Origin: Archilochus colubris
Lineage: Eukaryota > Chordata > Aves > Apodiformes > Trochilidae
DNA length: 64,000 nt
Assembly: GCA_023079485.1 (NCBI GenBank)
Contig: CM041083.1
Location: forward strand, 103,927,054-103,991,053
Direction: 5' to 3'
Made by a program: the position numbers and the translations under genes. The notes under the pieces were generated by a model. That model was not told where the DNA came from and ran no database searches. It worked only from the letters and a program-made list of their open reading frames with translations. Below, piece after piece: positions 23,625 through 36,999 of this stretch; the first letter of the stretch is position 1; each line of letters begins with the position of its first letter.

Positions 23625-24584
23625 GAACGCAGTTGTGGGGAACACGACTTCACAGATAGAAGTTTGTGGTGTTTTTGAGGTTTGTTATTTTTTTTTTAAG
23701 AAAACTGGTGTTACTCAAGTATTAAATTATGACTGTGACTTTTTTGGTGTTAAAGTAAGGATAGAGAAGAGTGTGGATCATTAAGAAAAAGCCGCTAACT
23801 GGCAAAGCTCATTTCCTTTGGGAATACTGAAAGGCATAGGTTGGGGATCTTTATTTCTAAGAGCACAGTTGCAGTAGATTTTAGGAAGAGTGACTGAATC
23901 TAATTCCTCAGGATGTGTTGGTGCTTAGGAATAGCAAGAGGGAACTGTGATGTGTTTGTTCTGTTTCAGAAAAGCCGAGCAGTTTGAAAACAACTAGCAG
24001 ACAGTAACCCCCCCCTGCAGCCCCTTAATTTAAAAGCTTATGAATGTCATAATTATCTACCAGGGCCAAATAGTCCCTCTCCTAATTTCATCACAAGGGA
24101 GGAGTTTAACTGACAATGCTGTTATTCTAAAACAAAAGGATTTCTTTTTTTTTAACCTTTCAAATTTGTCCAGACAATTCAGCCAGAGTAAAAGGCCCAA
24201 ATTTAATTAGCTTGGTTTGAATAAAACCCAAACCAAAACACACTCCCCAAATCAACAAAATAGCCTACTGCACTCTGGGAATCTGCCTTTTAGGATATGT
24301 AGTGATAGAACACTCAGATGAGTGTTGGTTTTTACTAGCGTCTAGGGATACCAACTTAAAGTGGATGAAATGGACATCTTCCCAGTTTGCAAAATACTAT
24401 TTATTTTATCACTTTGAATAATACACATTTCTTTAGCTTAGAAAATTTTTTTAAGTTGCAATGGAATATGTGTTGCTTGTAGAATTTAATCTATTTTGTG
24501 TTCATCCAGGAGATTCATAGTAGTGAGTCCCTATTCAGTCATTGTGCTTGAAGGTTCTTCTTTTCATTGCTTAGGTACTGAGTT

Positions 24585-24650
24585 TGGTGGGTTTGTTTGT
24601 TGTTTTTTGTTTGCTGGGTTTTGTTTTTGTTTTGTTTGGTTTTGTTTGGA
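24585..24650. repeat. G/T-rich low-complexity tract
   Basis: GGTTTGTTTGTTGTTTTTTG..GTTTTGTTTGGTTTTG units on the plus strand. Confidence 0.85.
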
Positions 24651-27600
24651 TTCTGAAGAGTTTCTCTTTACAAGTGCTTATATGGGACTATTTGTTAGTA
24701 GGAGACATCCCCCAAAAGAGATGCTAGCATGGGCATCTTATTCACCACAGTGAAGCCAACTTTAGAATCCTGCTTCTTTCTGCTTTTTGCATAGGGAATC
24801 CATGAAACTTTGAATTTTTTGAAACCAGTGAGTTTGTCTACTGGATGAAGTGAAAGTAATATTTTATTTCAGTTGTCTATTGAAGTCTGAAATATATCTT
24901 CAGACTTCAGATAACCATTGTTTCTTGCTACCAGTTGATTTATAGAACTGCACTAAGAGTAAAATACATATTCTAACTTCTCTCCTTTTTACTCTTTAAA
25001 AAAAATTCAGACAGAATGTAATGTTTGATTTGTTGTTTTAGCTTATATAACTCCTTCAGGTGAAGATGAGAAACAAAATATCTGCCTGAAAATAAACCTT
25101 TACTGATAAAGTATTCTGAAAGACTGACTTAAAGATGCTTTATTTCATGCACTCCTATTCAAAACAGAGTTAGAGCTCTTTTTATTATTTGCACTGTCTC
25201 TAAAGTACTAAAGGTATGAAAGTTGAAGTTATGGAGGTAACACTTCAAAGTCTTAGAGGTCAAATAGCATCATTTTGACTTTGTCATTATGTCTTACAGG
25301 ACAGTTCATTTATTTCTTTAGGTAACTAATAATTTTTGTCTACAGGAATGTTTTTGGAGTGATATGATCAGTTTATATATGATTTGCTGTTTGTGGCCTT
25401 TTTCAGCAAGTATTTTGAGAACAAATACTGTATTTGTTTGCCCTTTTATTGACCTTTTCTTTGAGACACCTTTTCCAAGTGATTCATGTTTACTCACTGA
25501 TTTTCTTCCAATTTACTCCGGTAATCCCCCATTTAGATTCAGCACTTGCCCTTTGATTCCAGCACAATTGAGTCAAGTTAGTATGACATTTTAGGAAACA
25601 CATGTTTTAACTACAGTGTAATTTGTGGCTGTGAATTGAAAATTCATTATTGAAAGAGTAGGACATAGACGTCTGCAAATAAAGAATCTAGATAATAGCT
25701 GTTATTATTCATATTTTAAACAGTTATACCAACCACTTTGTGTTAGATGTTTTAATTAGAGCTTTTTGTTTGGTTGTGTCTTAGCTAATGCATTTGTTTT
25801 ATAAAATAAGAGAAGTGTTCTTAATGAAGCATATCCTGATGTTGTATACATCACAGCTCATTTGAATTTTATTTTTTGTCTCTTGAAATTCAGAATTGGG
25901 AGAGAGGTATTAAAATCTGAAGTCTCACGGTAGCCTGAGAGATTAGATCCAGGTCTATTGGTATCTAATGGATCTTACCATCACTTTGTTTTGACATAAT
26001 CTATGAATCATGACCTAATTCTGATGTAGTAATTATATCCCCCCTCCTCTCCTTCTCAGTGTATTTAACTGCATTCTAGTTTAGGTATTTGACCAAAATA
26101 ATTAAATTTTTGGTAGCTAGTTTAAAGCTCAGAATAATTTTGTGTGTTAATGAGAGATCTCAAAGCACTTCTTGTTACTTCAAGAATCTGAGGATGGCTA
26201 GCTCAGTAACAATTCTGTGATCTTCTACAAATCTTTGTATTGCTTTTGTAGCTCAGTTTCCTTTAATACTGTGATTGTATGGATGTGGGTATTTTTAAAG
26301 GATATCAGGAAAAAAAGGAAGAGTCAATTTATAACAGTTGATTAATAACTTCATAATTCAGCCAAATTCAAAGTAATACATAATATACCTGTAGCATATG
26401 AATAACTTATTAGGGTATGAATGAAAATTCCCTTTCAAAATGACCTTTCCAGTTAGCTAATATTAAACTGATTATTTACACTGCAATTGTAATCCAAGTA
26501 GCAGTGCCAGTTGTTTGACTAGCTGTGAGCCAAAATTCATACTTGGAATTCATATATGAAATTCACACAAGAAGGTGTTGTCTGAATCAGTTTGTCCAGA
26601 AGGTGCCATTTGAAGGAAACCATAAATTTGGATTAGAAACAAAAGCATTGCTATCCATTTTCTGGCTACTAAAACACACTGCACCATATTCAGTTGACCT
26701 GCTAGCAATTTCAAACCCATTAACTTCCTAGACCTGTGTTCTGCTGCTGAACTTGACTTATATGAAGTCCAGTTCATACTTAAAATGATAAAGTATTTTA
26801 AAAAGGAGAGACATAAAGCAGTGTATGGAGATCCTTGTCCTATGTGTTGCAGGCAGACAGAAACAAGCAAGGAGAGGTAATTCTTTTTCTTACTATTAGT
26901 AGCTTTCTGTACTGGGTAAGAACAAAGATCCGTGTACTCTAGTAACCTTGATCTATGAGAGGTAAAGGCAAGAGTTGTAAAAAAACAGTTTAAGTACAGA
27001 AACAGAAGAGTGTGATGCTTCTGTCACTGCACCCTGCAACATCTGGGGATATGTCAGGTTGTTTCCAGGTGATCTTCCTTAATACTCTTGGCAGAACTTT
27101 ATTGCAGGAATTTGTTCCTAAACCTGCCTATACTTTGATCTACTTGGTACACTGTGTCAACACCTTCAACAAGGGAAAAATATCAAAAGAAGCCTGAAAA
27201 AAACCCTGATCCTTTAGCTGCTGTGTTATGAATAATGGAATAATACTAATTCCTTACTCAAGTCTTCCATGGCACGACACTTACTATGGCTGTACCATAG
27301 AGAAGCTGCCATCTCTTGTGTTGTGTGCTCAAAATTAGGTGTTATGTTTGTGGACTTTCCAAGGATACGACAGTTTTTTAGTTTAATGCTTCTTTACTTT
27401 TTAATCTATTGTATTTATTTTCCTCACCCTTTGGTAATGGTAATCTTAATTTAACAAGTGGTAATGTGAAGTACTTGAGTTGTAAGCTGATCTGCTTCAG
27501 TCCACTTGTGAAAAAAACCAACAACTTGTACGTATCTATTTTGCACTCTAATCAGTGTTACCAGTTCTGCCTTACGAGGGCTTGGGGGCTAAAAACATTT

Positions 27601-28674
27601 GCTCAGTTGCCCTTTTAAAATGAATGCTGAGAGAGATTTGATTGCTTGGAAGATAACTCTAAGGGTTGAACACAGAGTGCAGAGGTACTTGGAAGGAAAG
27701 CATGGTATGTGGGCAAATGCATATAATATGGATACAGAAAAAACTTCAGGATGAAAATTAATTTCTGTTAAAAAAAAAAAAACAAACCACAAAAAACCCC
27801 AAACAAACTAGTGCACTGTAAGATGGAGAAGGAAGAAGTATGGTTATTCTTAAGGTGGTTCTTTATTAATTTATGAAAGGATCAAACTTAATGAGTCCTC
27901 AGAATATCCTAGGAGATCCCTGCAAATTATGTGCTTCTAAGTTGTTGTTCTTATGAAGGTACTCGCAATATAAGGGAAAAAAATTTTTGAATTGCTGAAG
28001 GATACTTTCTTGGAAATATAATTGAGTGTTTGAGTGATTCTTATCACTTCATATGTGTTTATATAGAGGATATTACTACTTAATGCAGTAAGAATTTCCA
28101 GTTTCTTTGTACCCGTTGCAAGTTCTACTGGTATCACTAGATGCAGTCTGTAAATCTCTACGGTTTTACCTAGGAAAATCTTAAAAAATCAGATGCTTGG
28201 GTGTCTAAGATCTTTTTTCACCATTTAATGTCTACATTTTTTTTTCCACTTGCTTATATCTCATTGAAACTGAATGAAAACTGTTCTTTGAAAATGCAAC
28301 TTTAAATGATTTATTTGCATAGATAACAAAGACAATTAGGAAGATAAAATTGTACAGCATTGAAACATTGATTTTTGCTGATCACCTGAGTAGTTTTGCA
28401 TCAGACATCTGTTTTCCAATAGAGTTGCTTTTGTTGCTTGATTTCGTTTGTTTTTATTTGCTTTTTTTCCTGAATTCTAAATTTGTACATCATTCAAGAT
28501 GAATTATCCTCAACTGGGCATTCTGTGATGGGGAATAACACTGTAATTTTAGATCAATGAAAACCAAAAGACTAATTTTTCCAATGAAGACTGTCTATGT
28601 TGCAATATGTGTTACATCTATCTGGAACCTTTATTGTTTATTTTATGGAAATCATGTTGTGTGAGAGGTGTTCT

Positions 28675-28800
28675 GCTGACAGAACTGTGCACATCCTGCA
28701 GCTGTTGGAACTCCCACTGAAGTCAAAGGGAGATGTGTGCCAAGACTGCTGTTTTGGGGGTTGAACTGATTGCAGCTTTTAGGGTCTGATTGAAGCTTTC
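28675..28800. repeat. Candidate ancient amniote interspersed repeat
   Basis: The phrase CCTGCAGCTGTTGGAACTCCCACTGAAGTCAAAGGGAG recalls the 'CCCATTGAAGTCAATGGGAG' signature of old repeats common in turtle and crocodile genomes. The recall is from memory and inexact, and boundaries are guesses. Confidence 0.35.
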
Positions 28801-31800
28801 AGGAGTTAAATAACTCCAAATTTTTGATTTAGTAGAGAACAGAAAATCATGCTTCATGTATTTTTAAGTAGTGGGCATGTTTGTAAAGTACTGCTGAAAA
28901 AGTGTGGGGCTAATCTAAGAGCACAGAAGAACTAAGAATAGAAAGGATGTTCTGTTGAGCCAGGTTCTATTCTAGGTAGTACATGAGACAAAAAGGATAT
29001 TATTTTCTGTGCTTTTTTGATAATAAAGCCAAAGCCATATTTGAGCTACTGATTTTATTTTCTCCCTCTGGGGACATGTGAGAAAATTAAGCTTTGGGCA
29101 GTTAATCATTTAATCATTACTGTCACGTAGGTGTTGCAAACCAGATCAGAGATGTTGAAGAGTTTATTGCTCCGTGTATATATATATATGTATAAAAATC
29201 ATAATTCATATTTGTGGTTTAGAGAGTTTTGGTTTTTTTTTCTTTTTTTGGTCTGTGGTTTTGTGGTACTAGTCAAAATTGTTCCTTAGACATTCAGTAT
29301 TCAGGTCTTGCCTGTAGGTCTGTAAGCATACTGTCTGTGTGATTAGATGTTAAATGGATTTGTGCCATTTTATGGCAGTTCCACACATTGGGTACAACAT
29401 CTTTTGGCATTTAATCGAAATAATCCTCCCCAGCACCTTTACATTACATTTCTGTGAATGCTTTTGGATTATACAGCCTGTATACATACAGAATTCACAT
29501 TACTGGGTTTGAGAACTCTTTCATAGATGTTATCTATACAGTTCTCCTAAATTCATGGTAGACTTATTCTGATTTTATCATTCTTAGAGGTAAATTTACA
29601 GATGTTTTTCATGGTAGTGTTTCAGTTGTGAGTGCATAATACAGTTTTGAGTTCTTGATTTGCATCCATGCTGCTAATTTTAAAGTGAACTTTGATTTTA
29701 TGTTCACTTTTTCTATATCAGCTGCAAATGTTAGGATAAATCAAAAGATTCCTAGATGTGTTCTGAAACCTCCAGAATCAACTGCTTCATTCTTCCGCAC
29801 TTTAAATGTCACGCTCAGATTGCCTTTTTTGTTGACCACTTAATCTTCTATATGTAAGAACAGATCTGGCTGTGAAAATTGTGTTCTGTAAATATGTTAA
29901 TGACGAGAAATACGTTTTCCTATGACTTGTGTATTTTGCGTTTTTAGCTACTCAGGAGCTCATTAAAAACAACCAATGAACCACAACTAAATAAAAGCAA
30001 GAAATGTTCCTGCTTAAGGGAAAAGTCCTTTTGCTTTTAAACGTAGCTTCTTCTGTGCCCATTTTGATAGAGGACAGATAACTGTAGCCATTGAGTGAAC
30101 TGAAAAATTAAGAGGCTTTATTTTCATCCAAATATTGTAAAATATATTCTAAAGAATTTTTTTTATTGCTGTGATTACTGAATGTTACTGTTGCTTTAAA
30201 ACACCTTAAATGTCTTATTAACTAATTTCCAACCTATAAAGCTCTCTAAATACAGTTCTGAAAGGTTTTTAGGTAGTCTCTGTTTAAGTCGATGAAAGTT
30301 ATCACTGCAGAAAACCGTATTCTGTTCATAACAATACTAACCATATTGCATGTGACCTGCATGTATTAAAGTGCTAACAGCTGTCAGCCTCTAGAATAAT
30401 CCATTTCTGCAATTATGTTCTATTTTTACCTATGAAAATGTCATAATGAATTCTAACTACATTTGTGAACATCTGATCACAAAAAAATGGTCTTGTAATG
30501 GGGGAGGGTGGAAGAGGGGAAACTTAAGTAGTGGGAAGGTATTTATGGAAGGTGCATGTTTTTCTCAAGAGACTCTTCTCACCTTCGTTGTTACTTTGTG
30601 TTGTTTTATTTTGGGGAGAGTAGGATGTTAAACACAAAATTGTTTTCTTAGTCCAGGTGTGTTTTAAACCATCATATAATGGCTCTGAATGATTTTATTT
30701 ATATGACTGGAAGGCAGTCCTTAGAGGTATCTTCTGCATGACAGACCTTTTGTATTTAGCACTCAGTAGTGGTTTTTATTATAAGGACACTGAAGAGTGA
30801 ACAAAGGTGATTTGCACTGTTTCCTGGAGATAGACTAAGCATGGAACAATACTTGTAGAAATCATGCCATGCTGTGTGGTGTCATTTTCTGTTAATATCT
30901 GAATCTTTTTACCTTGACACTTAAGAAACCTTGATCACTTATCTTGCAAATACATGGTTAAGTTTTTAAAATATTGGCAAGAGGTAATTTAGGCATTCTC
31001 ATGTTAGAATTAGATTAATAATAGCCTAGACGTGCTCTGCTGTTCCTCATTCCATTTGAACTGTAGTCATGTTTACAAATATTTTCAAGTTTATTTTGCT
31101 TGAATTACCAAATAAGTTCAAAGAGTAATACTTTAACATTGTTATTTGAGGTTTATCTGAAATGCTAAATATAGCTGCACATATCTATTACAAGGAATTA
31201 CTAAACTAGCAAAAATGAGAATATAAGCTTTTCTAAGCAGTTTTTAGGAAAAAATGCTTTTTCTTTTCATGATGAACACCGTGGAAATGAAGATATATAT
31301 ATATACAAATACAAAACAAACGTTTGTCTTATTTGCTTGAATTTAATTGTTCATGAACTATCTTTGTGTAAGGCTCAATACCCAACTACATACAGAATTA
31401 TTTACTTTTTCCACTCTTTGCATTATAATAATGCTTCTGGGATCCTGCTGTCTTACATGAAGTAAAATGAGAGTGGAGACAGTTAAAATTCTCAGATTCC
31501 TTCAGTTAATGTCCATTTGGCACAATTTCACTTCCTTAGCAACTTTTCTGTTCATTTGCATTGTGAAATGTAACTACATTAAATTGAATTTTTGAGGCAT
31601 GATGCTATGGAAGCAAGTATTTTCATGGTAAAATTTTTGATTACAACCTTTCACATTTAGTAATGCAGATGGTCAGTTTACAACCGGGCTATAAAAAGGG
31701 TTGATTCAGCTAAAAAAAATTATGTATGTGATTTGCTGGTAATTACAAGAAACAAGTAAATTACATCTTACTGTTCTGAAAGTGCAGTATCCGTATTTTT

Positions 31801-32565
31801 GAAAGCGTGTAGTCTGTCTGTTCAATGTCATATGTATAGATACTCCCATTACAAAATCTTTTATCCTAAATGACACAAATGGCATCTTGGTTAGCCTGAA
31901 GAGAGAAGCTAAAGAATGCTAAATGAGAATGGAGGCTTGTTTTTTTACCTTAGAAAAACTTAGGCTTTTTTATCCTAAGAATCTTGACTATATAATTTTC
32001 CATAATTATCTGTTCAGTATTACTGATAAAGTTACTTCTGTATGTTTATCTCTGGAATATGTATGCACCCAATATCTGTAATATACTGAGGAATTCTCAG
32101 TATGGAATGTAGTAAGCCTCACAACTCTTCCAGCCTCATCATTGGAAAAGTAGGGAATTAGGGTAGCAGGTATGTCCACTTGTTCTCTTCAAGGCAGATG
32201 CACTCTCCTTGTGTGTGCTTCCAGTTAACTGAAGACAAACTAGCTCCAAATCAAAACCTTAAACTGTCATTCTTGCAACAGTGCTTGAGAAAACTTACAG
32301 CTTATTAACATTAGCATAGTGTTGTGGTAATTACATATGCCTGACTTGCAATTAGATTTCATCTGGCCAACTCAGAGCATGCATCTGCCTGCCAAAGATT
32401 GTGTTGACATGCTCACAGCAAGATAAAGATGGAACAATGCAAAGATTCTCAAGCTAGAGAGAACCTAAACCAGTAAGTCTAAATGGGACATCAGTGTCTT
32501 TCTGGTCTAGAGTGCCAACTACTGTCAGGAACAGGAGAGCTGGAGGAGAACTTCTGATTCCAAGT

Positions 32566-32795
32566 ATCATAGAATCTTAGAATGGTTTGAGTTGGAAGGG
32601 ACCTCAAAGATCATCTACTCCCTGGGCAGCTTGTTCCAGAATCGCATCACTCTCATACTAAAGACTTTCTTTCTAATATCTGATCTAAATCTACCCTCAC
32701 TTTTCTTACCACTACCTGACCTTGTAAAATGCCCCTCCCTTGCTTTCTTGTAGCCCCCCTTCGGGTATGGAGAGGCTGCTGTAAGGTCTCCTTAG
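32566..32795 (-). mobile_element. CR1 LINE 3' fragment with small deletion
   Basis: The plus strand starts ATCATAGAATCTTAGAATGGTTTGAGTTGGAAGGGACC, the complement of the CR1 tail. It then jumps from CATCTACTCC straight to CTGGGCAGCTTGTTCCAG, so the usual segment between is deleted. It continues to the GGCTGCTGTAAGGTCTCC motif. Confidence 0.88.
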
Positions 32796-33016
32796 AAATT
32801 AGTTAAGGGGTCTGCATTCTCCTGCTGTCAGAGGAACAGTCAGGTCACCAGCTGTATATACATGATCCAAATAGGAGAGGTCATACAGAACAATAAATTC
32901 AATTCGGTCGGTATTCCATAAATTATAAGAAGCCCTACTGGCCTCTGTTCTAACTTTTTTAGGGCCGCTTAATGTGGCACATTGTTTTGAGATTGCTGAT
33001 GCAGTTTATGAAGTAA

Positions 33017-33860
33017 GAGTCACAGAATTGCCATGGCTGGAAAAGACCTCCAAGATTATGGTGCCCAACTGTTGACCAAAACCCCCCAAAAATCAGCATG
33101 CCCACAAGAGTATATCCAGATGTGCCTTACCTGCATGTCTTTTAAATACCTCCAGGGATAGTGACTCCACCAACTGAGTTCAGTACTCCAGGTGCAGCCT
33201 CACCAGTGCTGTGAGTACAGGGGCACCATCACTTCCCTTCTCCTGCTGGCCACACTGTTCCTGATACAAGCCAGGATGCTGTTGGCCTTCTCGGCCACCT
33301 GGGCACACTGCTGCCTCATATTCAGCCAGGCATCAACCAACACCCCCAGGTCCTTTTGCTCCTGGCAGCTTTCCAGCCACTCTTCCCCAGTCCTGTAGCA
33401 TTCCCTGGGCTTGTTATGACCCAAATGCAGGACCTGGTTCTTGGCCTTGTTAAACCTCATACAGTTGGCCTCAGCCCATCTATTTAACCTCTCCAGATCC
33501 CTCTGCAGAGCCTACCTACCCTCAGATTAACACTCCCACCAAACTTGTTGTTGTCTGCAAATTTGCTAAGGCAACACACAGTCCCTTCGTGTGGAATATT
33601 GTTAAATGTACTGAAGATCAGTCCCAAACCTGAGCCCTGGGGAACACCACTGGTAACCAGCCACCAACTGGATTTAACTCCATACATCACAACTTGCTCT
33701 GCTTGGCCTTTCAGCCAGTTTTTTTCACCCTGGGAAGGGTACAGCTGTCGTCATAAACCACCAGCTCCTCTGAGAATGCTGTGGAAGACAGTGTCAAAGG
33801 TTTAACTAAACTCCAGGTAGCCAACTTCCAAAATCTTTCCTTCATCTACTAGGCAGGTGA
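33017..33860 (-). mobile_element. CR1 LINE fragment including part of the reverse transcriptase
   Basis: Two minus-strand open stretches are seen. 33484-33690 contains SGVPQGSGLG and FADNNKFGGSV, corresponding to the reverse transcriptase motifs SGVPQGS and FADD; the second catalytic aspartate is N here, so it is inactive. 33200-33460 continues with [16 protein letters not shown] and [23 protein letters not shown]. The 3' part jumps from the conserved middle to the tail (33017-33180), so an internal deletion is present. Confidence 0.92.
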
Positions 33861-33989
33861 AAAAATACCCTTTTGGAATACAGTCCAGCACCAAATTCAA
33901 ACTGGTATAACTGAGCTACTAGGGAAAAAGAGAATCCCAGCTTTATTAAATCAGTAAAACTTGAAGTATTTTAAATTTAAAAGTCATAG

Positions 33990-34066
33990 TAATCATTGTA
34001 GGACTGTTGTAAAGATTGTAAACATTGTAGTGCATTGTAAACAACTGTAGTCATTGTGTAGGCTAG
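33990..34066. repeat. Degenerate ATTGTA-rich short repeats
   Basis: CATTGTAGGACTGTTGTAAAGATTGTAAACATTGTAG and similar: six or more loosely spaced (A/T)TTGTA copies. Confidence 0.55.
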
Positions 34067-34079
34067 ATGAATTAACATC

Positions 34080-34178
34080 CAGTCCTGCATCACCCATGTT
34101 CTAGATGATCCTGCTAAATGTAAGAGTTGGACTAATGAGCTCTAGAGGTCCTTTACAGCTGGTAATTCTGTTATTCTG
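34080..34178 (+). mobile_element. CR1 LINE 3'-end scrap
   Basis: AGTCCTGCATCACCCATGTTCTAGATGATCCTGCT, then GTTGGACTAATGAGCTCTAGAGGTCC and ATTCTGTTATTCTG. It is a CR1 3' terminus closest to that of the copy ending at 633. Confidence 0.85.
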
Positions 34179-34591
34179 CATCTTACACAGTATTCCTTAC
34201 TTAACGTATTGGTTTTCTTGTAATTTTGTCATAGTCTGTAAAACAGAAATATTTGAATTTTACTGCTTTGCATTTCCAAAAATATTTTTCTCTTTTTTGC
34301 CTTAAAACCAGCTTGTGAATGTGAAGTATTTCTTTAAAAAATGAGAGGTTATTCTCCTGTGGATGCATGTTTTTTGTTATTTGTACTGAGATTCCCCGTT
34401 TTGTTGATGTGAAAAGAAACATTAAGTAGCTTGATCAACATCTGACAAAGTCCAGTTTGAATCCAGAATTGAACTAGTTGTCTTGATGTCATTCCAGTGC
34501 TTTAAGACTCCCCCTGCTTTTATTTTGCAATAAGATAGGGAGTCAAAACTGATATGAAAATATACAGTGATAGTAAACTGACTTCAATGTT

Positions 34592-34620
34592 GTTGTGCAT
34601 GGTTGTGCATGTTGTGCATG
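34592..34620. repeat. GTTGTGCATG tandem repeat
   Basis: Three adjacent copies of about 10 bases. Confidence 0.8.
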
Positions 34621-34849
34621 GTTATTTTATCATCTCTGTCTTAAATGGTCTTTATCTGAGGCTACAGTGTTTGGTGCATGTCATGATTTGGCATTCCTTT
34701 AGGATCCTAAGGAGTATTCCCAGAAATCCTTATTTAAATCTGCAGCTTAGCAAGTGGAATGCTTGGTGATTCTCTTTTAGAAGATAAGGAAATAAAATAG
34801 GAATGTGCTTTTTGTTGGGAAACTAGATTGAAGAAACAAGGGAAAACAA

Positions 34850-34912
34850 CAGCAAAATCCCAACCCAAACCAACCAACCAAATAAAAAATGATCACAACA
34901 AAAAAACCCACT
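34850..34912. repeat. A/C-rich low-complexity tract
   Basis: CCAACCCAAACCAACCAACCAAA..AACAAAAAAACCC: the complement type of the G/T tracts. Confidence 0.8.
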
Positions 34913-36364
34913 CTCCAGAATCTGTAAGATCTGTATAAAAATGTTTATGTTCCCCAGACACTGTTCTGACACTGCATCAGAAATTACTTTTTTGTAGTTT
35001 TGCAGTAGTAGCTGTCATCATTCATCTTTTAGAATGCTGAAAGTGAATAACCAAATTGTTGTCTTTCCATGGCCCAGCAGGCTGTTTTCAGTGTTAAAGG
35101 CTGGTTGTGAATATTGGACTTTAAGTGGATGAAATTGGGTGAGAAAGATGCTGTCAGTATTGATAGGCTCAAAATCTCACTAAGCTTTTTTTAATTTTTC
35201 TTGCAAACTCCAGTTGCTAAAATTGCCAGACTGCATATCTGTAGTGTTGGGGTTTTGTATCTTTTTTTGGGATGAAGGTGGACTTTTGTCTTAAGTTTTA
35301 TTTCCTTTTAATTTAATGTGGGATGATGTTACATAGCTTGTTTGTATAGTAGCATAGTTTGTATGATCCTCAAACATACTAGTACAAAAATGCTGAATTA
35401 CTAGTAGTATGAGTTTTGAATATAGGGATAGCAAAAAATATAAATTCCATAATCTATTAACATTTGAAAAATAGGCAGTGGTGTTAATTATGCAAATGTT
35501 TTTAGTGAGCATTTTGCAGGGTGCCCAATGCTGGTACATGTGCAGATTCTTTAACCCAAAGAATAAAAATGGGGAGGGCTCTGAAATGCTGATCAGAACA
35601 CAAATTCCCTGACCTCCTAGCACAAATGAGAAACAAGAGTAATTAGGGGGGCAAGAATTTGAGTGTTTCTTGCATTGTTTGTATACATGAGGTTATTTAT
35701 TGCTGCAAATTGGATTAGCTGCCTAAACAGCAGCATAGTTTATTTAAAGTCAGATCTCAAAGACCTGGAAAAAATAGTGGAAGAACAAGAAAGGAATTGT
35801 AAAGAGAGATATATGGAGAATGCAACTGTACTTGTGTGCAGGTAACATATGACTTGTGTATAACTGGATTTATTTTAATACAGCAGAATTTCTTTGGTTT
35901 TTAACCACTGGCAACGTGTGGAGCTTGAGACAACATTTCAGCAAAGATTCAAATGTGTATGTAAGAGCTGTTGAAATTACATATTTAAAAGCCATCACCA
36001 CCTCTTTCCGAGTGTTATGAATATTTAGGTCTGCACATCTTCCCCAGATGAGTTGCAGAAATGATGATGTGCCTTTCAAATGGATGCATGTATAGTTGAT
36101 TTGCTAAAGTCAATAACATCATTTCTACTTAACTTTTCTAATGCCTGAATTTTGTTCGGTGTAATCTCACTTAGGTACTGAAAGGAGTGTTTTGGGAAGC
36201 TTTCCTGCCTGCAGCTGTGGTGATGGCAGGAGATGCATGGGCAGGTGGCCCGGCACTGGCTCTGGAGGGGTCATTTTGTGCTTCAAGATGCCCAGCTCTA
36301 CTCCTGGCTTCTACAGAGCTAAAAGCAGAACATGTTCCTCCCTTCCTGTAGGGACTTCTTCCTC
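34913..36364. other. Intron 1, nothing recognised
   Basis: AT-rich, except 36195-36345, which is GC-richer and immediately precedes the CR1 block. I do not recognise that segment. Confidence 0.45.
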
Positions 36365-36741
36365 AGGGGTGTGGAGAACAAGCTCTGTGAGGAGAGGCTG
36401 AGGGAATTGGGATTGTTTAGTTTGGAGAAGAGGAGGCTGAGTGGAGACCTCATCGCTCTCTACAACTACCTGGGAGGAGGTTGTAGCCAGGTGGGGGTTG
36501 GTCTCTTTTCCCAGACAACTTTCAACAAGACAAGAGGGCATGGTCTTAAGTTGTGCCGGGGGAAGTTTAGGTTAGATATTAGAATTTCTTTACGGAGAGG
36601 GTGATCAAGCATTGGAATGGGCTGCCCAGGGAAGTAGTGGATTCTCCGTCCCTGGAGATATTTAAAAAGAGACTGGATGTGGCACTCAGTGCCATGGTCT
36701 GGTAACCGCAACGGTGGTTCAAGGGTTGGACTTGATGATCT
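36365..36741 (+). mobile_element. CR1 LINE, young subfamily, 3' terminus replaced
   Basis: ORF2 C-terminus [32 protein letters not shown], then [22 protein letters not shown], interrupted by a 4-base deletion (AGATATTAGAATTTC instead of ATTAGAAAGAATTTC). The following 140 bases match the 7.85-kb copy almost base for base. It stops at GGACTTGATGATCT without its own terminal ATTCTATG repeat and runs directly into a second CR1. Confidence 0.9.
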
Positions 36742-36999
36742 GCACCAGGGAAGGTTTAGGATAAATATGAGGAAGAATTTCTTGCTGAGAGAGTAGTTGT
36801 TGTAATGGGCTGTCTAGGGAGGTGGTGGAGTCACCATCCCTGGAAGTATTTAAAAACTGTGTAGATGAGGCACTTTGGATATGCTCCAGTGGGTGATACA
36901 TATATTGTAAATATACGTTTTGTGCCAGGGGGGATGTGAAGTTGGCAGTTATATGTGGTGATCTAAGAGGTGATTTCCAACAGTGGCAATTCTGTGACT
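36742..36999 (+). mobile_element. CR1 LINE 3' end, older subfamily, joined head-to-tail
   Basis: GCACCAGGGAAGGTTTAGGATAAATATGAGGAAGAATTTC starts a second ORF2 C-terminal/3' UTR module that ends in GGCAATTCTGTGACTG. It has more substitutions and an AT-rich insertion near 36895-36920. Confidence 0.85.

Larger units (their letters stand above)
22581..32565. other. Intron 1 sequence, mostly unique and AT-rich
   Basis: Holds T-runs (23598-23624), G/T-rich tracts (24585-24650), TA repeats (29176-29192, 31292-31304) and the possible ancient repeat at 28675-28800. Nearly 10 kb contain no CR1 that I can recognise, the longest such stretch in the left two thirds of the window apart from 37-47.6 kb. 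Confidence 0.55.
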
